A DNA stretch of 35,867 nucleotides from a virus. Every line of letters begins with the position of its first letter. Positions within the stretch are counted from its first letter, which is position 1. The position numbers and the translations under genes were made by a program. The stretch lies in the IMG/VR virus record IMGVR_UViG_3300032313_000342, positions 1 through 35,867 of that record; one strand, 5' to 3'. Below are positions 1 through 9,270 of this stretch, in pieces. Below the pieces are notes generated by a model, which worked only from the letters and a program-made list of their open reading frames with translations, was not told the origin of the DNA and did no database searches.

Positions 1-442
1 CAGTGCCAGCGAGCCAACGAGTGGCGACACCGGCCTCTTGCATCATCTGCTCCGCCATCGCGATGTCGCGTTCCCATCGCTCAGGCGTTGCCGCTCGAAG
101 CGACGCAAGGCCGACGACCTCTGCGATTCCGGCACAGATGATCCCTCTTGCACAGTCTGCACATGAGAACCACGGGGCGTAAAGAGTCGCCTCGTGCGTG
201 CAGATGCCAGCCGCAGCAGCCGCGTAGATCGCGTTCCTCTCGGCGTGTTCCATGTACTTGTACTTGCGTGGCGGCTCCAGTCGCGAGAGCGTGCGAAACA
301 CTCCCGGCGGGAGTTGATTCGCAGCGTAGATCGGGACGCCACGCTTCGACACGAGGATCGCACCGACGTGCGTGCGAGGGTCGTGCGACTCTTGTCTGGC
401 GATCCGGCAGGCTTGCTTCAGGTAGTCAAGTTCTGGCGTCAT
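1..442 (-). CDS. dCMP/cytidine deaminase family protein, 3' end cut by window edge
   Basis: A zinc-dependent deaminase that would convert dCMP to dUMP and feed dTTP or modified-pyrimidine synthesis in the cytoplasm. I translated it from the ATG at 442; the frame is open to the window edge (147 codons). The zinc-site signature is complete: HAERNAI at residues 66-72 (H66 ligand, E68 proton shuttle), then SCADC at 93-97, with C94 and C97 as ligands. The usual family form is PCxxC, so the Pro is replaced by Ser. The N-terminal part has the THVGAILV-type strand expected for deoxycytidylate deaminases. It overlaps the upstream diphosphohydrolase gene by 17 bases, suggesting translational coupling; no strong Shine-Dalgarno site is visible. 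A cytidine or guanine deaminase of the same fold cannot be excluded. The family call is firm, the substrate is inferred. Confidence 0.85.
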   Translation of the reverse strand, partial: MTPELDYLKQACRIARQESHDPRTHVGAILVSKRGVPIYAANQLPPGVFRTLSRLEPPRKYKYMEHAERNAIYAAAAAGICTHEATLYAPWFSCADCARGIICAGIAEVVGLASLRAATPERWERDIAMAEQMMQEAGVATRWLAGT

Positions 443-1034
443 AGTGCGTCGGAGACTTGTCGGAGTGCAACTCTCGCAGCCGCTTCACGTGAGGCGTGAG
501 CGAGTCGATCAGCTTGCGGTGACCGCCGGGAAACTGACGATCGTCCTTGAGCTTCCCGGCAGCTTGGCAGTCGACGATGATCGCGAGGCAGGCGAGAGCC
601 GCCGACAGGTGGGGCACGCCTTCCTCGTCTTCGTTCTCGCCCTCGAACCACGCCGCCAGATGCCTCTGGCACGCGTCCACGTAGACGCTGGAGCGGACTC
701 CGGTGTGTCGCCAGTTGCTGCGGCCATACTTCAGGGCACCGTTCAGGAGAGCGATACAGCCCATTGCTGACGCCGTCGTCGGCCAGAGGTGCAGCGGCAG
801 CTTGTCGGTGCCGACGACGTCCTTGGGGTTGTCAGGCTCTGGAGAGGCCTGTCGCGACGCGTAGACCGCCGCCGAGGTCTCGGTCATGGTCTTCCAAGCT
901 TCGATGACGCCGCTGCTCACAGAGAACACGCCCGGCAGCGGAGTCGCGCAGTCCATGTCGACCGACGCTTCGAGGTCGTCGGCGATCTCGTCGTCGTCAT
1001 CACTGGCAATAGTATCCGTACTTTCGTTGATCAC
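426..1034 (-). CDS. dATP/dGTP diphosphohydrolase-like protein
   Basis: Likely hydrolyses purine deoxynucleoside triphosphates, as proposed for the phage dATP/dGTP diphosphohydrolase N-terminal family (all-alpha, MazG-like). The protein is 202 residues. Residues 1-75 are acidic and low complexity. Residues 78-170 carry the family pattern: KLPLHLWP at 78-85, KYGRSNWR at 102-109, a Y-x-D-A-x-x-RHL-x-AW-x-EGE stretch at 118-133, then an acidic pair with GVPHL at 139-143 and ALACLAIIVD at 146-155. I chose the GTG at 1034 because AGGAGG lies seven bases upstream and the GTGA overlaps the previous stop; a TTG further upstream at 1070 lacks such a site. It is followed by a deaminase gene, so the pair looks like a nucleotide-pool module. 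Substrate preference is inferred from the family. Confidence 0.75.
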   Translation of the reverse strand: MINESTDTIASDDDDEIADDLEASVDMDCATPLPGVFSVSSGVIEAWKTMTETSAAVYASRQASPEPDNPKDVVGTDKLPLHLWPTTASAMGCIALLNGALKYGRSNWRHTGVRSSVYVDACQRHLAAWFEGENEDEEGVPHLSAALACLAIIVDCQAAGKLKDDRQFPGGHRKLIDSLTPHVKRLRELHSDKSPTHYDART

Positions 1035-1378
1035 TGAGATTCCTCCTGAATCCTGTACCCGAGACTCCAAAGAATCTTAGCCAGATCGCGGCCAGTCTGC
1101 GTGACAGACTCCTCCGAGATCGTGGGGCCAAGGGCGGCGTGGAGTCCCTCGTGCAACTCGATTTCGAGTCTCTTTCTACCCTCAAGCTTGGAATGGATCA
1201 ACACTTTTCTCTTGTCGAACTCAGTCCAGCCGTCTGCCGTGCCCTTGAGCGGCGAATAACGCCAGAGCCATTTCTGGCTGTCGATTTGGAAGTGGTGGTC
1301 GCTCAAGTCGTGTCCCTTTTGCCACAGACGTCCATTGACCCACTGTTTCCATAGTTGTTCGAGAACAAGTCGCTCCAC
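1031..1378 (-). CDS. small HExxH putative metallopeptidase-like protein
   Basis: A 115-residue protein of unknown substrate. The visible motif is LHEGLHA (HExxH) near residues 76-82, followed by an acidic residue in ISEESV and a helix ending LWSLGYR, an arrangement common in small phage proteins annotated as peptidase-like. Residues around 35-60 are Trp-rich (WLWRYSPL). The GTG at 1378 gives a 76-base overlap with the end of the adhesin gene and has no obvious Shine-Dalgarno site, so a shorter form is possible. The stop overlaps the GTG of the next gene as GTGA. It sits between the tail adhesin and the nucleotide-metabolism genes. I see no secretion signal, so an endolysin-type role is not indicated. 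Enzymatic activity is inferred from the motif alone. Confidence 0.6.
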   Translation of the reverse strand: MERLVLEQLWKQWVNGRLWQKGHDLSDHHFQIDSQKWLWRYSPLKGTADGWTEFDKRKVLIHSKLEGRKRLEIELHEGLHAALGPTISEESVTQTGRDLAKILWSLGYRIQEESQ

Positions 1379-4300
1379 TTAATAACTTGCGAAGAAACTG
1401 ACAAGCTTCGATCACAGTCGCCGCTGACTGAAACTGAAGGCGGGCTAGAGTACGGACGTGTATTCAGATGACCTGACTCAATCCATCTGTTGCAAGTTAA
1501 GTTTGTGACCTCAGATAGTCGCCCAAATGTGTCGGAATTAGTTTCACCACCCCAAGAAAGCACAAAGTTTACGTCCTGTCGCCGGGTAGGCGGCGAGTAT
1601 TCCGTCTGGTATGAATCCCACTTGATTGGGTATTGCGTTGCATTCCACTGGGTAAATGATTCCGCTAGTCCGCTCCTGAATGCCAACCCAACGACAGACT
1701 CAGAGAAGTAACCGGAAGTCTCGTAAACCAGAACCAAAGGAGGGCGAGACGATGAGTATCCAGACCCGCCGCTGATTACCGAAATACTTTGAACTACTCC
1801 ACCGGAGCATACCGCTGTAGCTAAAGCACCTTCCCCGTATCCGTCGTGGATGATGACCGCCGGAGAGATGTAGCCACTGCCGCCGCCTGATATGGCGACC
1901 GACGTCACTCTTCCGCTTTCAGAAACAATGCAGGACGCAACGCATGGCACGTGCCTTAGAATCCCACCCGAGACGTCAATCTTTGTTCCTCGGACGTTGT
2001 AGCCGCTCGCTGCGTTTGTTATTGAAACTGACTGCACAGCACCTGAGCCGTCGAGAGCGGCGGACGCCGTCATGCCAACGCCAGACTCGCTGTTGAAAAT
2101 GACCTCTGGGAACCTGCCCTGCTCAAATCGAAGACCAGACCAACCGAATCTGTTTGATCCAGAGAGTGGATCAGTCCAGCTAACGATCAGGTTGTTCGTT
2201 AGCCGTGGGCTTAGGCCTGAGTAGCCAAAATCTCCGAACGTGGTTGCGGCCGGGAGCGTCTTGACCTCGCGAGTTCCGACAGACGTTTTAGTGGCCTGCT
2301 TGAATTCTTGAACATCGACGTCCAGCGAGTTTGAAAAAATAACCTTGGGCTTCTGGAAGAACTTCTCCGTCGGCATTACCAGAGGCTGGGATATTGGACC
2401 GCCGGGATAGCTAGTAGGTGCGTTAAATTTGACGCCTACTCGCCTGTTGCCGACAATATGCGCCACTGAAGGCACGCAAGTGATGTCCACTTTGACAGCG
2501 GGCAATCCGTAGCCGACCTCCTCGAAATTGCTTGAATAGAAATTGCCGGGATTGATGATGTCGAAGCGTGAAATCGCCCCCTCGATGCGAGACTGGATTC
2601 TCCCGAAGGCGTCTTTCACGAGATCGTTTCGCTCATCAGAAGAGATCAGTCCGTCCCTGAACTTCGACTCCGCCTCAGCGGCGTCTGCATTGCCTCCCCC
2701 GGAGATAGAGACCTTGGGCGAAAACTGATATCCGCTGCCGGAGCTTTTGACTTTCGCGTAAAGGATGGAGGCATTGAGGCGACACGACGCAGAAGCTCCA
2801 GAGCCGGACTTTTCAACACTTGCAGACGCCGTCGCGCCGCTCCCCCCGCCGCCGACGAAAACAACGGTCGGCGGGTAGTCGACGTCATACCCTCTGCCCA
2901 CGGACGTCACCACAACTCCAGTAATGACGCCGCTCTTGCTGATTCTGCAAACCCCACTGCCGCCGTCGCCAAGCCCTCTACTGTCGACGACAACCACTCG
3001 TGGAGGTGTTTTATATCCACTCCCCCCCGAGTTTAGGGAAATTGACTGCAACGTCCCCGTTGGCTCGAAGGAAATTGAAGGCGGCGATCTGTATTGCCCC
3101 GGCAATGAAAGCTCTACCTTGTCAACGCTCATGGAAAGCATCGCGAAAACTTTAGCCTGCGAGTTGCTCTGCCCGGTCAGCACAACACCCGGAGCGGACG
3201 TGTAGCTGCCGCCTTGGCTCTGGAGAATCACCGACGAGACATACTGATCCATGACAGCAGACGCAGACACAGAGGCCACCTCGCCGTCTTCGTAGGTCTC
3301 CTCAGCAACTCTCACATCCGGCTCGCCGCTGTATCCCTCCCCCTTGTAGTTAACTCGTATCGAAGAAACGTAATATCGATCGAGCGATTCGATGTACTGG
3401 CAGATCGCCTCTGCTTCCGCAGTCTCTGTCGCGCCGCCGCCGACAAAGGAAACTGCGGGCGGGGATGTAAACAAGCCTGATCGTCCTGTGATTCTTATGA
3501 AAGCAACTCTCTTCAGCATCACTGCTTCGGCAGTTGCTCCCGAGCCGCCTCCTCCAGTAATCAAAACAGAAGGCTTGCCTTGGTAGCCGTCGCCGCCATC
3601 TGCGAGAACGAGCGACGAAACAAACCCAGAGGCAGTAGCCGTCGCAGAAGCTCGCGATCCCCTGTTTTCAAAAACAACCTTGGGTGCAGCTTTGTATCCC
3701 CCCCCACCGCCGTTCAGAGAGATATCTTTGATTGGCCCCGAAACTATTGCCTCGGCCTCCGCCCCGCTGCCGCCACCGCCCGACAGGGTTAGCACGGGCG
3801 CGGATGTGTACCCGTGGCCCGGATCGTCGACGCCGAGAGACACAAGCTTCCCATCTATGACGGCGTCAACCACGGCGACGTCTGGCGAGGGCTGCTGGGT
3901 CTTTACTAGGGGCCAGAGCGTGTAGTTGCTTCCGGGGTCTTCTATCGCGTATTCGACGTTCTGTACAGCAATCGGCTTGTGCAGATTAGTGTTGTTTACA
4001 GCATGGCCGAGGAAGTAGGCGTCGCCGCTTTGCGTAAGGCCCATATTGCACTCTGCCTTACTAAACCCGTGAGCGTAGCCTGCCGGGGTTGCGGCCAGAG
4101 GATTGTCGTAGCTTCGGAGCGAGCCGTCCGTGGTGATTCCATAATGAATCGAACAGTCCCTGAGTGCAACGTCTAGGTTCTTCAATCCATCATTCAGGCG
4201 GTACGGACGCCACATGAGGTCAAAGTTATAAGTGCCTTGGAATCCGGAAGAGGGATGTGACGCCGGTAGAAGAACCGCCTTAGCTCCTGATCCAGAACCA

Positions 4301-7300
4301 CCAGATATGACTACTTCAGGAATGCTAGTGAAAAAAGGAAGAGTCATTATGTTCGGGTTCATAACGCGATCCACAAGCACAGTGTTAGGAATGGCAACAC
4401 TGTCATCCATGTAGATGCCACCACCGCGTATGCAAATTTGCCTGAACTGCGGCCACGTCTCCAAGTTGAAGTCAGGCTGCGTGCTGTGCTGAACTGTAAA
4501 TCCATCTGTGAGGCGTGCAGAGAGTGAGCTTGTGTATGTCGCGGAACTGTCTCGCGTTGAGAATTCTGGATCGACGAGGCTACCCCAACTTGTTGTATAC
4601 AAAGGCTTCGCGTAAGGCTTATTCGATAGCGTGATGGTTCGCGACTGGTTTGAATCTAAAGCACCATACCCCGGACCTAGTATAATCGATGACGTTCTGT
4701 TGAATGGGTGAAATGGACTTGTCGAACTAACGACAGGTTCCTTTACGGAAATCGTCTTGGTTTCGTGAGTCGTGTACGAAAAGACTGGGCTTTGCCTTAC
4801 GATCGAAACAAATCCTGCGTTTCGTAGTGTAAAGGTAATTCCATCAGTGTCTTTATAGCCCTGTCCGGGGTCGGTAATTACGATCTTGTACGAAGTGGCG
4901 GGATACACGGAAGCCGCGTCGTCATATTCTTGATTGATCGTCACGTCCTCTTCTGGCGGAAGAAGATAGGTGTGCTGATACGAACCAATAGAAAATACTT
5001 CCGACGTGGGATTTCCTAGCAAGCCAGAGTTACTTGCCATAATCGTGACTTCTGCTTCGTCGGTTTCCCAACTCCAAGTCACGTCGCATTCGGCTTTCCA
5101 CGCCTTGATCGTGACTTTGTCTTGCTCGCTTAAAGCTGCCCCTGCTGGGTGCGTAAGTGGAGATGATCCGACGGCAGAGAGCCGCCATAGGTCGTTTTCA
5201 TTTGAGATGCCGTGAAGAAGCCCCTGATAGTAGAAGAGCTTTCTAAAAGACGAAGGCGCGTCGAGAAGTGCCTTCCGACCGCCGCCGATGTCACCCAACG
5301 ATCTCGTGTAGCAAGCTCCAGATGGGATGAAACTGCCCGAGAATGCCCTGTCGGCTCCTTTTGACTTTTGCCTGACAGGAGAAAGTAAGTCTCGACTGTA
5401 TTCAAATGGGACGAAGACTTGATAGCCATTTACGAAAAACTGGCCCATTGAATCGAAGAACAGTTTGTCTCGGACGGCTTGCGGAATTGATAAATGGTTG
5501 AGGGTGTAAATGCCTCTTGTCATGCCGAAATGATTTGACCAGATGGCCTCTCTGAATCTATTGGTGCGAGGGCTTGCAATCTCGTAAGAAGGAAACGTAA
5601 GGGCAGCGGATAGCGACAGAGCTTCACGAGCGGTGGGGAAGAAGGCGTAGATGAGGTAATCCACTGTCGAATAAAAATAATCTGACGATGTTGAAAAGAA
5701 ATAGCCACCTTGATTCGCAATGTCTGCCCTGTTAAATGCGCCGAACGTGTGAGGCTTGAGCATCGAGCTAGTGCTACTGATCTCGCCATAGAGTCGCTTT
5801 GAGTTATCAAACCGAGATTCGTCTGAAGAGTCGACTATTGTTAACCCGAACCCGACAGGAGCAGGGGGGGTGCGGGCGGGTTGCAGAGAGCCGCTGTCTG
5901 ATGACTGAAGACCCCAAGTGTAAGGCCAGCCTCCGGCTATGCCGCTGGACTGACCTTCTTTGCAGCATACATCAGTCCAGTCGCTTCTGTCTCCGACGCG
6001 GCGCGGGGTAAGTATTTCATCACTTATAAAGACTGATGGCTCGTATGTGTAACCCGCACCGCCTTCCATTACAGTGCAGGAAAGCTGATAAGTGTCCTGT
6101 GAATAGCTGGAACTCTTGTACGACCAACTGGTTGACAACTCTAGTCCGCCGCCTCCGACATTGTTGCTGTAACAAAGAACAGCAAGCGGCGGTGGGGACT
6201 CTGGCCTGTGATGTTCGGTAACTAACGGGCTTATCCACTGCGTTTGCTCAGGAACAGTTCTTGAGAACAGGTACTCAGGCGCATAGAAATCTGCACCCAA
6301 CCCGCCAATGCCGGTCTTCTCGTCGACTGAGCCCCTGAGTGTGCCAAAAGAAATGCTTTTTGTGAGCGGTCGAAGTGGCGGGCCAGACTGGTAGACACCC
6401 CAAGGCGTGTACGGCTTGTCCTTATAGATGCTGTTATTCAGCAAAGGATCGTTGGCGTAGTCGACATAATTCTCAAGAGTTGGGGAGTTGCAAACAAACG
6501 CCGCCCCCCCCGCGAATCGGTCAACTTCAGTCCATCTCCCAGACGGCTCATACGGGCTTGGAACTCCGTCGAGGTATACGTATGGGGAATCCACTGTGCG
6601 AGGTGACTTGCTTGCCTGCGAAGGAGCGACTATTGCAAAGTTCGGCCTAAAGGGAGCGACTTGTGGGTATGTGTAAGAAGGCCAAGTGACCTGAATAACG
6701 CCCGGCGACTTTCTTACGGGGGGTGTGTCTGGAAAAAGTATTGTCCAGTCACCATTGCGTGAATTGAATGGCTCAACCAAGAGCGGCAGATCGTCATCCT
6801 CGTGGCTTACTAATTTGACGGACGGCCTGATCGTTGAATAATCGATGTCGCCAAGGATCGATCTGTTGTCGCCCCCTGAATACGGAACAGAGTTCGAGTA
6901 CAGGTAAGAGCAAGTCGTTGCCCCCGCGTGCATTTTGCCGTTGCCTACAGTAATGGTGTCTAAGCCGAGGTCGTCAATCCTTGAAACGGACGACGGCGAT
7001 AGATTCACAATCGCTGCTGTAAGGTCTGTCTTGTAGGGCAACGAAATGACCACCCGTGCGGGTGAATTAACTCGGTGGCTGTATCCAGAGCCGCCATTTA
7101 CGACCTTCATGTCAACCTGCGTTGAAATAACACCAAACCTAATGTTCTGCGAAAACGCGGCTCCGCCCGTTAGGGTTCCGGATAGCACCACAGAGGGGAG
7201 GTACATGTACTCTCCACCAAAAGTGCAGGAGACCGAGGCAATCACGCCCCCCTCGCCTAGCGTGACCTCAAACGTGGCCGCTTTCGAGTTTGTGTCTCTG

Positions 7301-8046
7301 GCGTCGGCGGTCACAATGACGGAGGGTGGGGAAGAAAAGGACGGGGCCGGATATATGTAGCGGTATAGCTGGGCGTTGTCGTTAAAAGTTAAGCTATACA
7401 ATATTGAGCAGGAAACTGACGCGCCTTGCCCGTAGTAGTCTCTCTGAACAGTCACAGACGAAGGCTGTATCGAAGTGACTAGGCCAAGGTAGATCAAATA
7501 AAAATCGTATTCCACAGTGAAGTCGAGTACATCCAGTGACTCAACACTGGAGTTCAGAACGGCACGAGGCGTTCTGCTACCGAAATCGGCTTCGTCGAAC
7601 CCTGTGTTGACTCCCCAAGTCCAGACGGTTCCGTCTCGCTTCAGTGCCACCGCATGCCCACCGCTCGCAGAAACCTTCTTCCAAGGCCCGGAAGAAATCT
7701 TCTTCGGAAATATGCTCGAATTGAGAGTTCCGTCTCCAAGAGGGCCGTCCCCCCATCCCCAAAGGCTTCCGTCAGCAAGTATGCCGTAACCCCTTGCGTC
7801 TGCTTGGCTCAGGCTCACCCAGTCGCCTTGGCGTGGTATCGTTGTGCCACCAGTTCCAAGCAGAGGCGGGTTCAGGGGGTACTGAACTGCATACTTGCCG
7901 CGACCGAGTGCTGCCGACTTTATGTCGCTCCGGTTTATGTAATCCAACCGGTAGAAGCCGTTGCTTGTGCTATACACAGACAGCGACAAGGCGTAGCTCG
8001 ACCATGAATACGCTAGATTCGTTGGGCAGCAGCATCTCATAGTCAC
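1303..8046 (-). CDS. giant tail adhesin / receptor-binding protein with RCC1-like and GGSGY repeats
   Basis: A protein of about 2,247 residues, the last large tail gene, placed where siphophages encode host-binding fibres. Near residues 70-150 are RCC1-like blade motifs (GILADGSLWGWGDG and HAVALKRDGTVWTWGVNTG), and a weaker pair follows near residues 1300-1350. Residues about 1390-1795 form some ten repeats of roughly 35-40 residues built on hydrophobic strand / GGxGYxxxPxVxxxGGGGSGA; two more lie near residues 2030-2100. Such strand-plus-glycine-loop arrays are frequent in environmental phage tail proteins. No protease or glycosidase site is recognisable. The GTG at 8046 overlaps the previous stop; ATG at 8040 is equally plausible. 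Its base composition looks more A+T-rich than the head genes, and it contains several C/G runs of 7-8. Role is inferred from size, position and repeats. Confidence 0.75.
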   Translation of the reverse strand: MTMRCCCPTNLAYSWSSYALSLSVYSTSNGFYRLDYINRSDIKSAALGRGKYAVQYPLNPPLLGTGGTTIPRQGDWVSLSQADARGYGILADGSLWGWGDGPLGDGTLNSSIFPKKISSGPWKKVSASGGHAVALKRDGTVWTWGVNTGFDEADFGSRTPRAVLNSSVESLDVLDFTVEYDFYLIYLGLVTSIQPSSVTVQRDYYGQGASVSCSILYSLTFNDNAQLYRYIYPAPSFSSPPSVIVTADARDTNSKAATFEVTLGEGGVIASVSCTFGGEYMYLPSVVLSGTLTGGAAFSQNIRFGVISTQVDMKVVNGGSGYSHRVNSPARVVISLPYKTDLTAAIVNLSPSSVSRIDDLGLDTITVGNGKMHAGATTCSYLYSNSVPYSGGDNRSILGDIDYSTIRPSVKLVSHEDDDLPLLVEPFNSRNGDWTILFPDTPPVRKSPGVIQVTWPSYTYPQVAPFRPNFAIVAPSQASKSPRTVDSPYVYLDGVPSPYEPSGRWTEVDRFAGGAAFVCNSPTLENYVDYANDPLLNNSIYKDKPYTPWGVYQSGPPLRPLTKSISFGTLRGSVDEKTGIGGLGADFYAPEYLFSRTVPEQTQWISPLVTEHHRPESPPPLAVLCYSNNVGGGGLELSTSWSYKSSSYSQDTYQLSCTVMEGGAGYTYEPSVFISDEILTPRRVGDRSDWTDVCCKEGQSSGIAGGWPYTWGLQSSDSGSLQPARTPPAPVGFGLTIVDSSDESRFDNSKRLYGEISSTSSMLKPHTFGAFNRADIANQGGYFFSTSSDYFYSTVDYLIYAFFPTAREALSLSAALTFPSYEIASPRTNRFREAIWSNHFGMTRGIYTLNHLSIPQAVRDKLFFDSMGQFFVNGYQVFVPFEYSRDLLSPVRQKSKGADRAFSGSFIPSGACYTRSLGDIGGGRKALLDAPSSFRKLFYYQGLLHGISNENDLWRLSAVGSSPLTHPAGAALSEQDKVTIKAWKAECDVTWSWETDEAEVTIMASNSGLLGNPTSEVFSIGSYQHTYLLPPEEDVTINQEYDDAASVYPATSYKIVITDPGQGYKDTDGITFTLRNAGFVSIVRQSPVFSYTTHETKTISVKEPVVSSTSPFHPFNRTSSIILGPGYGALDSNQSRTITLSNKPYAKPLYTTSWGSLVDPEFSTRDSSATYTSSLSARLTDGFTVQHSTQPDFNLETWPQFRQICIRGGGIYMDDSVAIPNTVLVDRVMNPNIMTLPFFTSIPEVVISGGSGSGAKAVLLPASHPSSGFQGTYNFDLMWRPYRLNDGLKNLDVALRDCSIHYGITTDGSLRSYDNPLAATPAGYAHGFSKAECNMGLTQSGDAYFLGHAVNNTNLHKPIAVQNVEYAIEDPGSNYTLWPLVKTQQPSPDVAVVDAVIDGKLVSLGVDDPGHGYTSAPVLTLSGGGGSGAEAEAIVSGPIKDISLNGGGGGYKAAPKVVFENRGSRASATATASGFVSSLVLADGGDGYQGKPSVLITGGGGSGATAEAVMLKRVAFIRITGRSGLFTSPPAVSFVGGGATETAEAEAICQYIESLDRYYVSSIRVNYKGEGYSGEPDVRVAEETYEDGEVASVSASAVMDQYVSSVILQSQGGSYTSAPGVVLTGQSNSQAKVFAMLSMSVDKVELSLPGQYRSPPSISFEPTGTLQSISLNSGGSGYKTPPRVVVVDSRGLGDGGSGVCRISKSGVITGVVVTSVGRGYDVDYPPTVVFVGGGGSGATASASVEKSGSGASASCRLNASILYAKVKSSGSGYQFSPKVSISGGGNADAAEAESKFRDGLISSDERNDLVKDAFGRIQSRIEGAISRFDIINPGNFYSSNFEEVGYGLPAVKVDITCVPSVAHIVGNRRVGVKFNAPTSYPGGPISQPLVMPTEKFFQKPKVIFSNSLDVDVQEFKQATKTSVGTREVKTLPAATTFGDFGYSGLSPRLTNNLIVSWTDPLSGSNRFGWSGLRFEQGRFPEVIFNSESGVGMTASAALDGSGAVQSVSITNAASGYNVRGTKIDVSGGILRHVPCVASCIVSESGRVTSVAISGGGSGYISPAVIIHDGYGEGALATAVCSGGVVQSISVISGGSGYSSSRPPLVLVYETSGYFSESVVGLAFRSGLAESFTQWNATQYPIKWDSYQTEYSPPTRRQDVNFVLSWGGETNSDTFGRLSEVTNLTCNRWIESGHLNTRPYSSPPSVSVSGDCDRSLSVSSQVIKWSDLFSNNYGNSGSMDVCGKRDTT
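1740..3860 (-). repeat. GGSGY-type protein repeat array within the adhesin gene
   Basis: About ten degenerate coding repeats between 2660 and 3860 and two more between 1740 and 1960. Each unit reads strand, then G-x-GY-x-x-x-P, then strand, then GGGGSGA, and a short alanine-rich strand. Typical cores are DGGDGYQGKPSVLI and NSGGSGYKTPPRVVVV. The units differ too much at DNA level to be a recent tandem expansion. They probably form stacked beta modules in a fibre shaft. Confidence 0.7.
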
Positions 8047-8402
8047 TCACAGGCAGACGTTAGCAGCACGTAGTTTCCATCGAGCATTGTCACGAAACAC
8101 AGTCGCGTGTTTCCGGAATAGAGAATGTCGGAGCTAATGTTTTTCACTTCGGCGGTGGTGCCAGAAACAGAGAGAGTCTTGAAAGAACCTTTCAGCCAGT
8201 TCCCCGCGAAGGTCGCAGTAGCGATCGCCCCGCCTCCTCCCCCCGCCGCCCTCGGCAGCGTCGATCCCTTCCGCCCTCGCCGTGCCCCCTCGACCGTGCC
8301 GACGACGTTCGCAATACGCTGGGCGTCAGCCAGCTTGAACTGAACAGGCTGCTCGCCAGAGTTGCCAGCACCACGGTCTTGCCTCGACGGGCCATAGCCC
8401 AT
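8043..8402 (-). CDS. small tail-module protein of unknown function
   Basis: A 119-residue protein between a tail-tip-like protein and the adhesin. The first 35 residues include a short helix (KLADAQRIANVVGTVEG) that I recognise from many uncharacterised phage proteins just before tail fibres. A glycine run (about residues 54-58) then links to a C-terminal beta-rich domain that includes NWLKGSFKTLSVSG. No enzymatic motif is visible. The ATG at 8402 has GAGGTG upstream, supporting the start, and the stop overlaps the next start as GTGA. It may be a minor tail-tip or fibre-attachment subunit, judged only from position. Confidence 0.6.
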   Translation of the reverse strand: MGYGPSRQDRGAGNSGEQPVQFKLADAQRIANVVGTVEGARRGRKGSTLPRAAGGGGGAIATATFAGNWLKGSFKTLSVSGTTAEVKNISSDILYSGNTRLCFVTMLDGNYVLLTSACE

Positions 8403-8410
8403 AACTCACC

Positions 8411-9268
8411 TCACGATGGCAGGATCGGGAACGTGCCGGTGAACGGCAGCATCCGATAGATGCGAAACGACAGAAGGTCTGGGGGCTGGCCGGGAGTCTT
8501 GGCACGACCGGCACTCAATGCAGCCGGTTCGCTGACAGGCTCAGAGCCAGCCATGATCTTCTTGCGTGCCCCGCCGACGATCTCATTAAAGCCGACGTCC
8601 CACGTTTGCAAGTCCCAGCCCGTGCCCCGGTACGCGAGAGTGGTGCTGGTCTCCCAGTACAAATACTTCGTCTCGTTGACTTCCTCGATCTTCCGGTTGC
8701 CCGTGATCGACATACACTTCCACGTCTTCGGGGCACCTCCGCTCCACGTGTCAGAATTGATCGCGCCGACATACGCCTGAGCCTTTGCGTAGTTGAAAGG
8801 CGGAGGAGTGTTGATCGTGATCGACACCGTGAACTCACCCTCGTCCCGGTCGAGACCTCCGATCGGGTCTCCCGCCGTGTTGATGATGATCCGCTTCGTG
8901 TTGTTGTCATTGCTGTTTGGGTAGTACCAGAACGCCGGAGCCGACGCGAGACCCCCGCTGAACGAGAACTGAGCCGGGCGGTCGAGCGGGTTCTCGTCAA
9001 GGTCTTCAGCAGCCTTGTACGTGAACGTGAGCTTGTAATGAAACGGCGAGTCGCCGTCCTGCTGGATGTTCGAGTCAATGAGGAGCGCGTTCGCGTCCTC
9101 TGGGTGCGGGTCTAGCCAGTTGATGCCCGGCTGAGCAGAGATCGCCTGAAGGTCTGTATTCGGATCATCGACACGTACAAGAAAGATGCGAGTGAATACA
9201 GGCACGTCGCCGTAGGTTGTCTGGCGACCTCGGCCACGGAACATCTCTCTGGAATCTACTACTGCCAT
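8411..9268 (-). CDS. putative tail tip / baseplate structural protein
   Basis: A 285-residue protein directly downstream of the tape measure gene, where distal-tail and hub proteins are usually encoded. It is beta-rich throughout. Recognisable segments are INTAGDPIGGLDRDEG near residues 128-143, a region of the type found in many siphophage genomes (INTPPPFNYAKAQAYVGAIN near 152-171), and a C-terminal GARKKIMAGSEPVSEPAAL stretch also common in this protein type. I know no biochemical function for the family. The ATG at 9268 lies two bases after the tape measure stop; only a weak Shine-Dalgarno site is visible, so translation may be coupled. Alternatives are distal tail protein or another tail-tip subunit. 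Confidence 0.55.
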   Translation of the reverse strand: MAVVDSREMFRGRGRQTTYGDVPVFTRIFLVRVDDPNTDLQAISAQPGINWLDPHPEDANALLIDSNIQQDGDSPFHYKLTFTYKAAEDLDENPLDRPAQFSFSGGLASAPAFWYYPNSNDNNTKRIIINTAGDPIGGLDRDEGEFTVSITINTPPPFNYAKAQAYVGAINSDTWSGGAPKTWKCMSITGNRKIEEVNETKYLYWETSTTLAYRGTGWDLQTWDVGFNEIVGGARKKIMAGSEPVSEPAALSAGRAKTPGQPPDLLSFRIYRMLPFTGTFPILPS

Positions 9269-9270
9269 GA

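Noticed and set aside
8515-9078. Minus-strand open frame rich in Arg, Ser and Thr
   Set aside because: Out-of-frame shadow of the tail-tip-like gene at 8411-9268.
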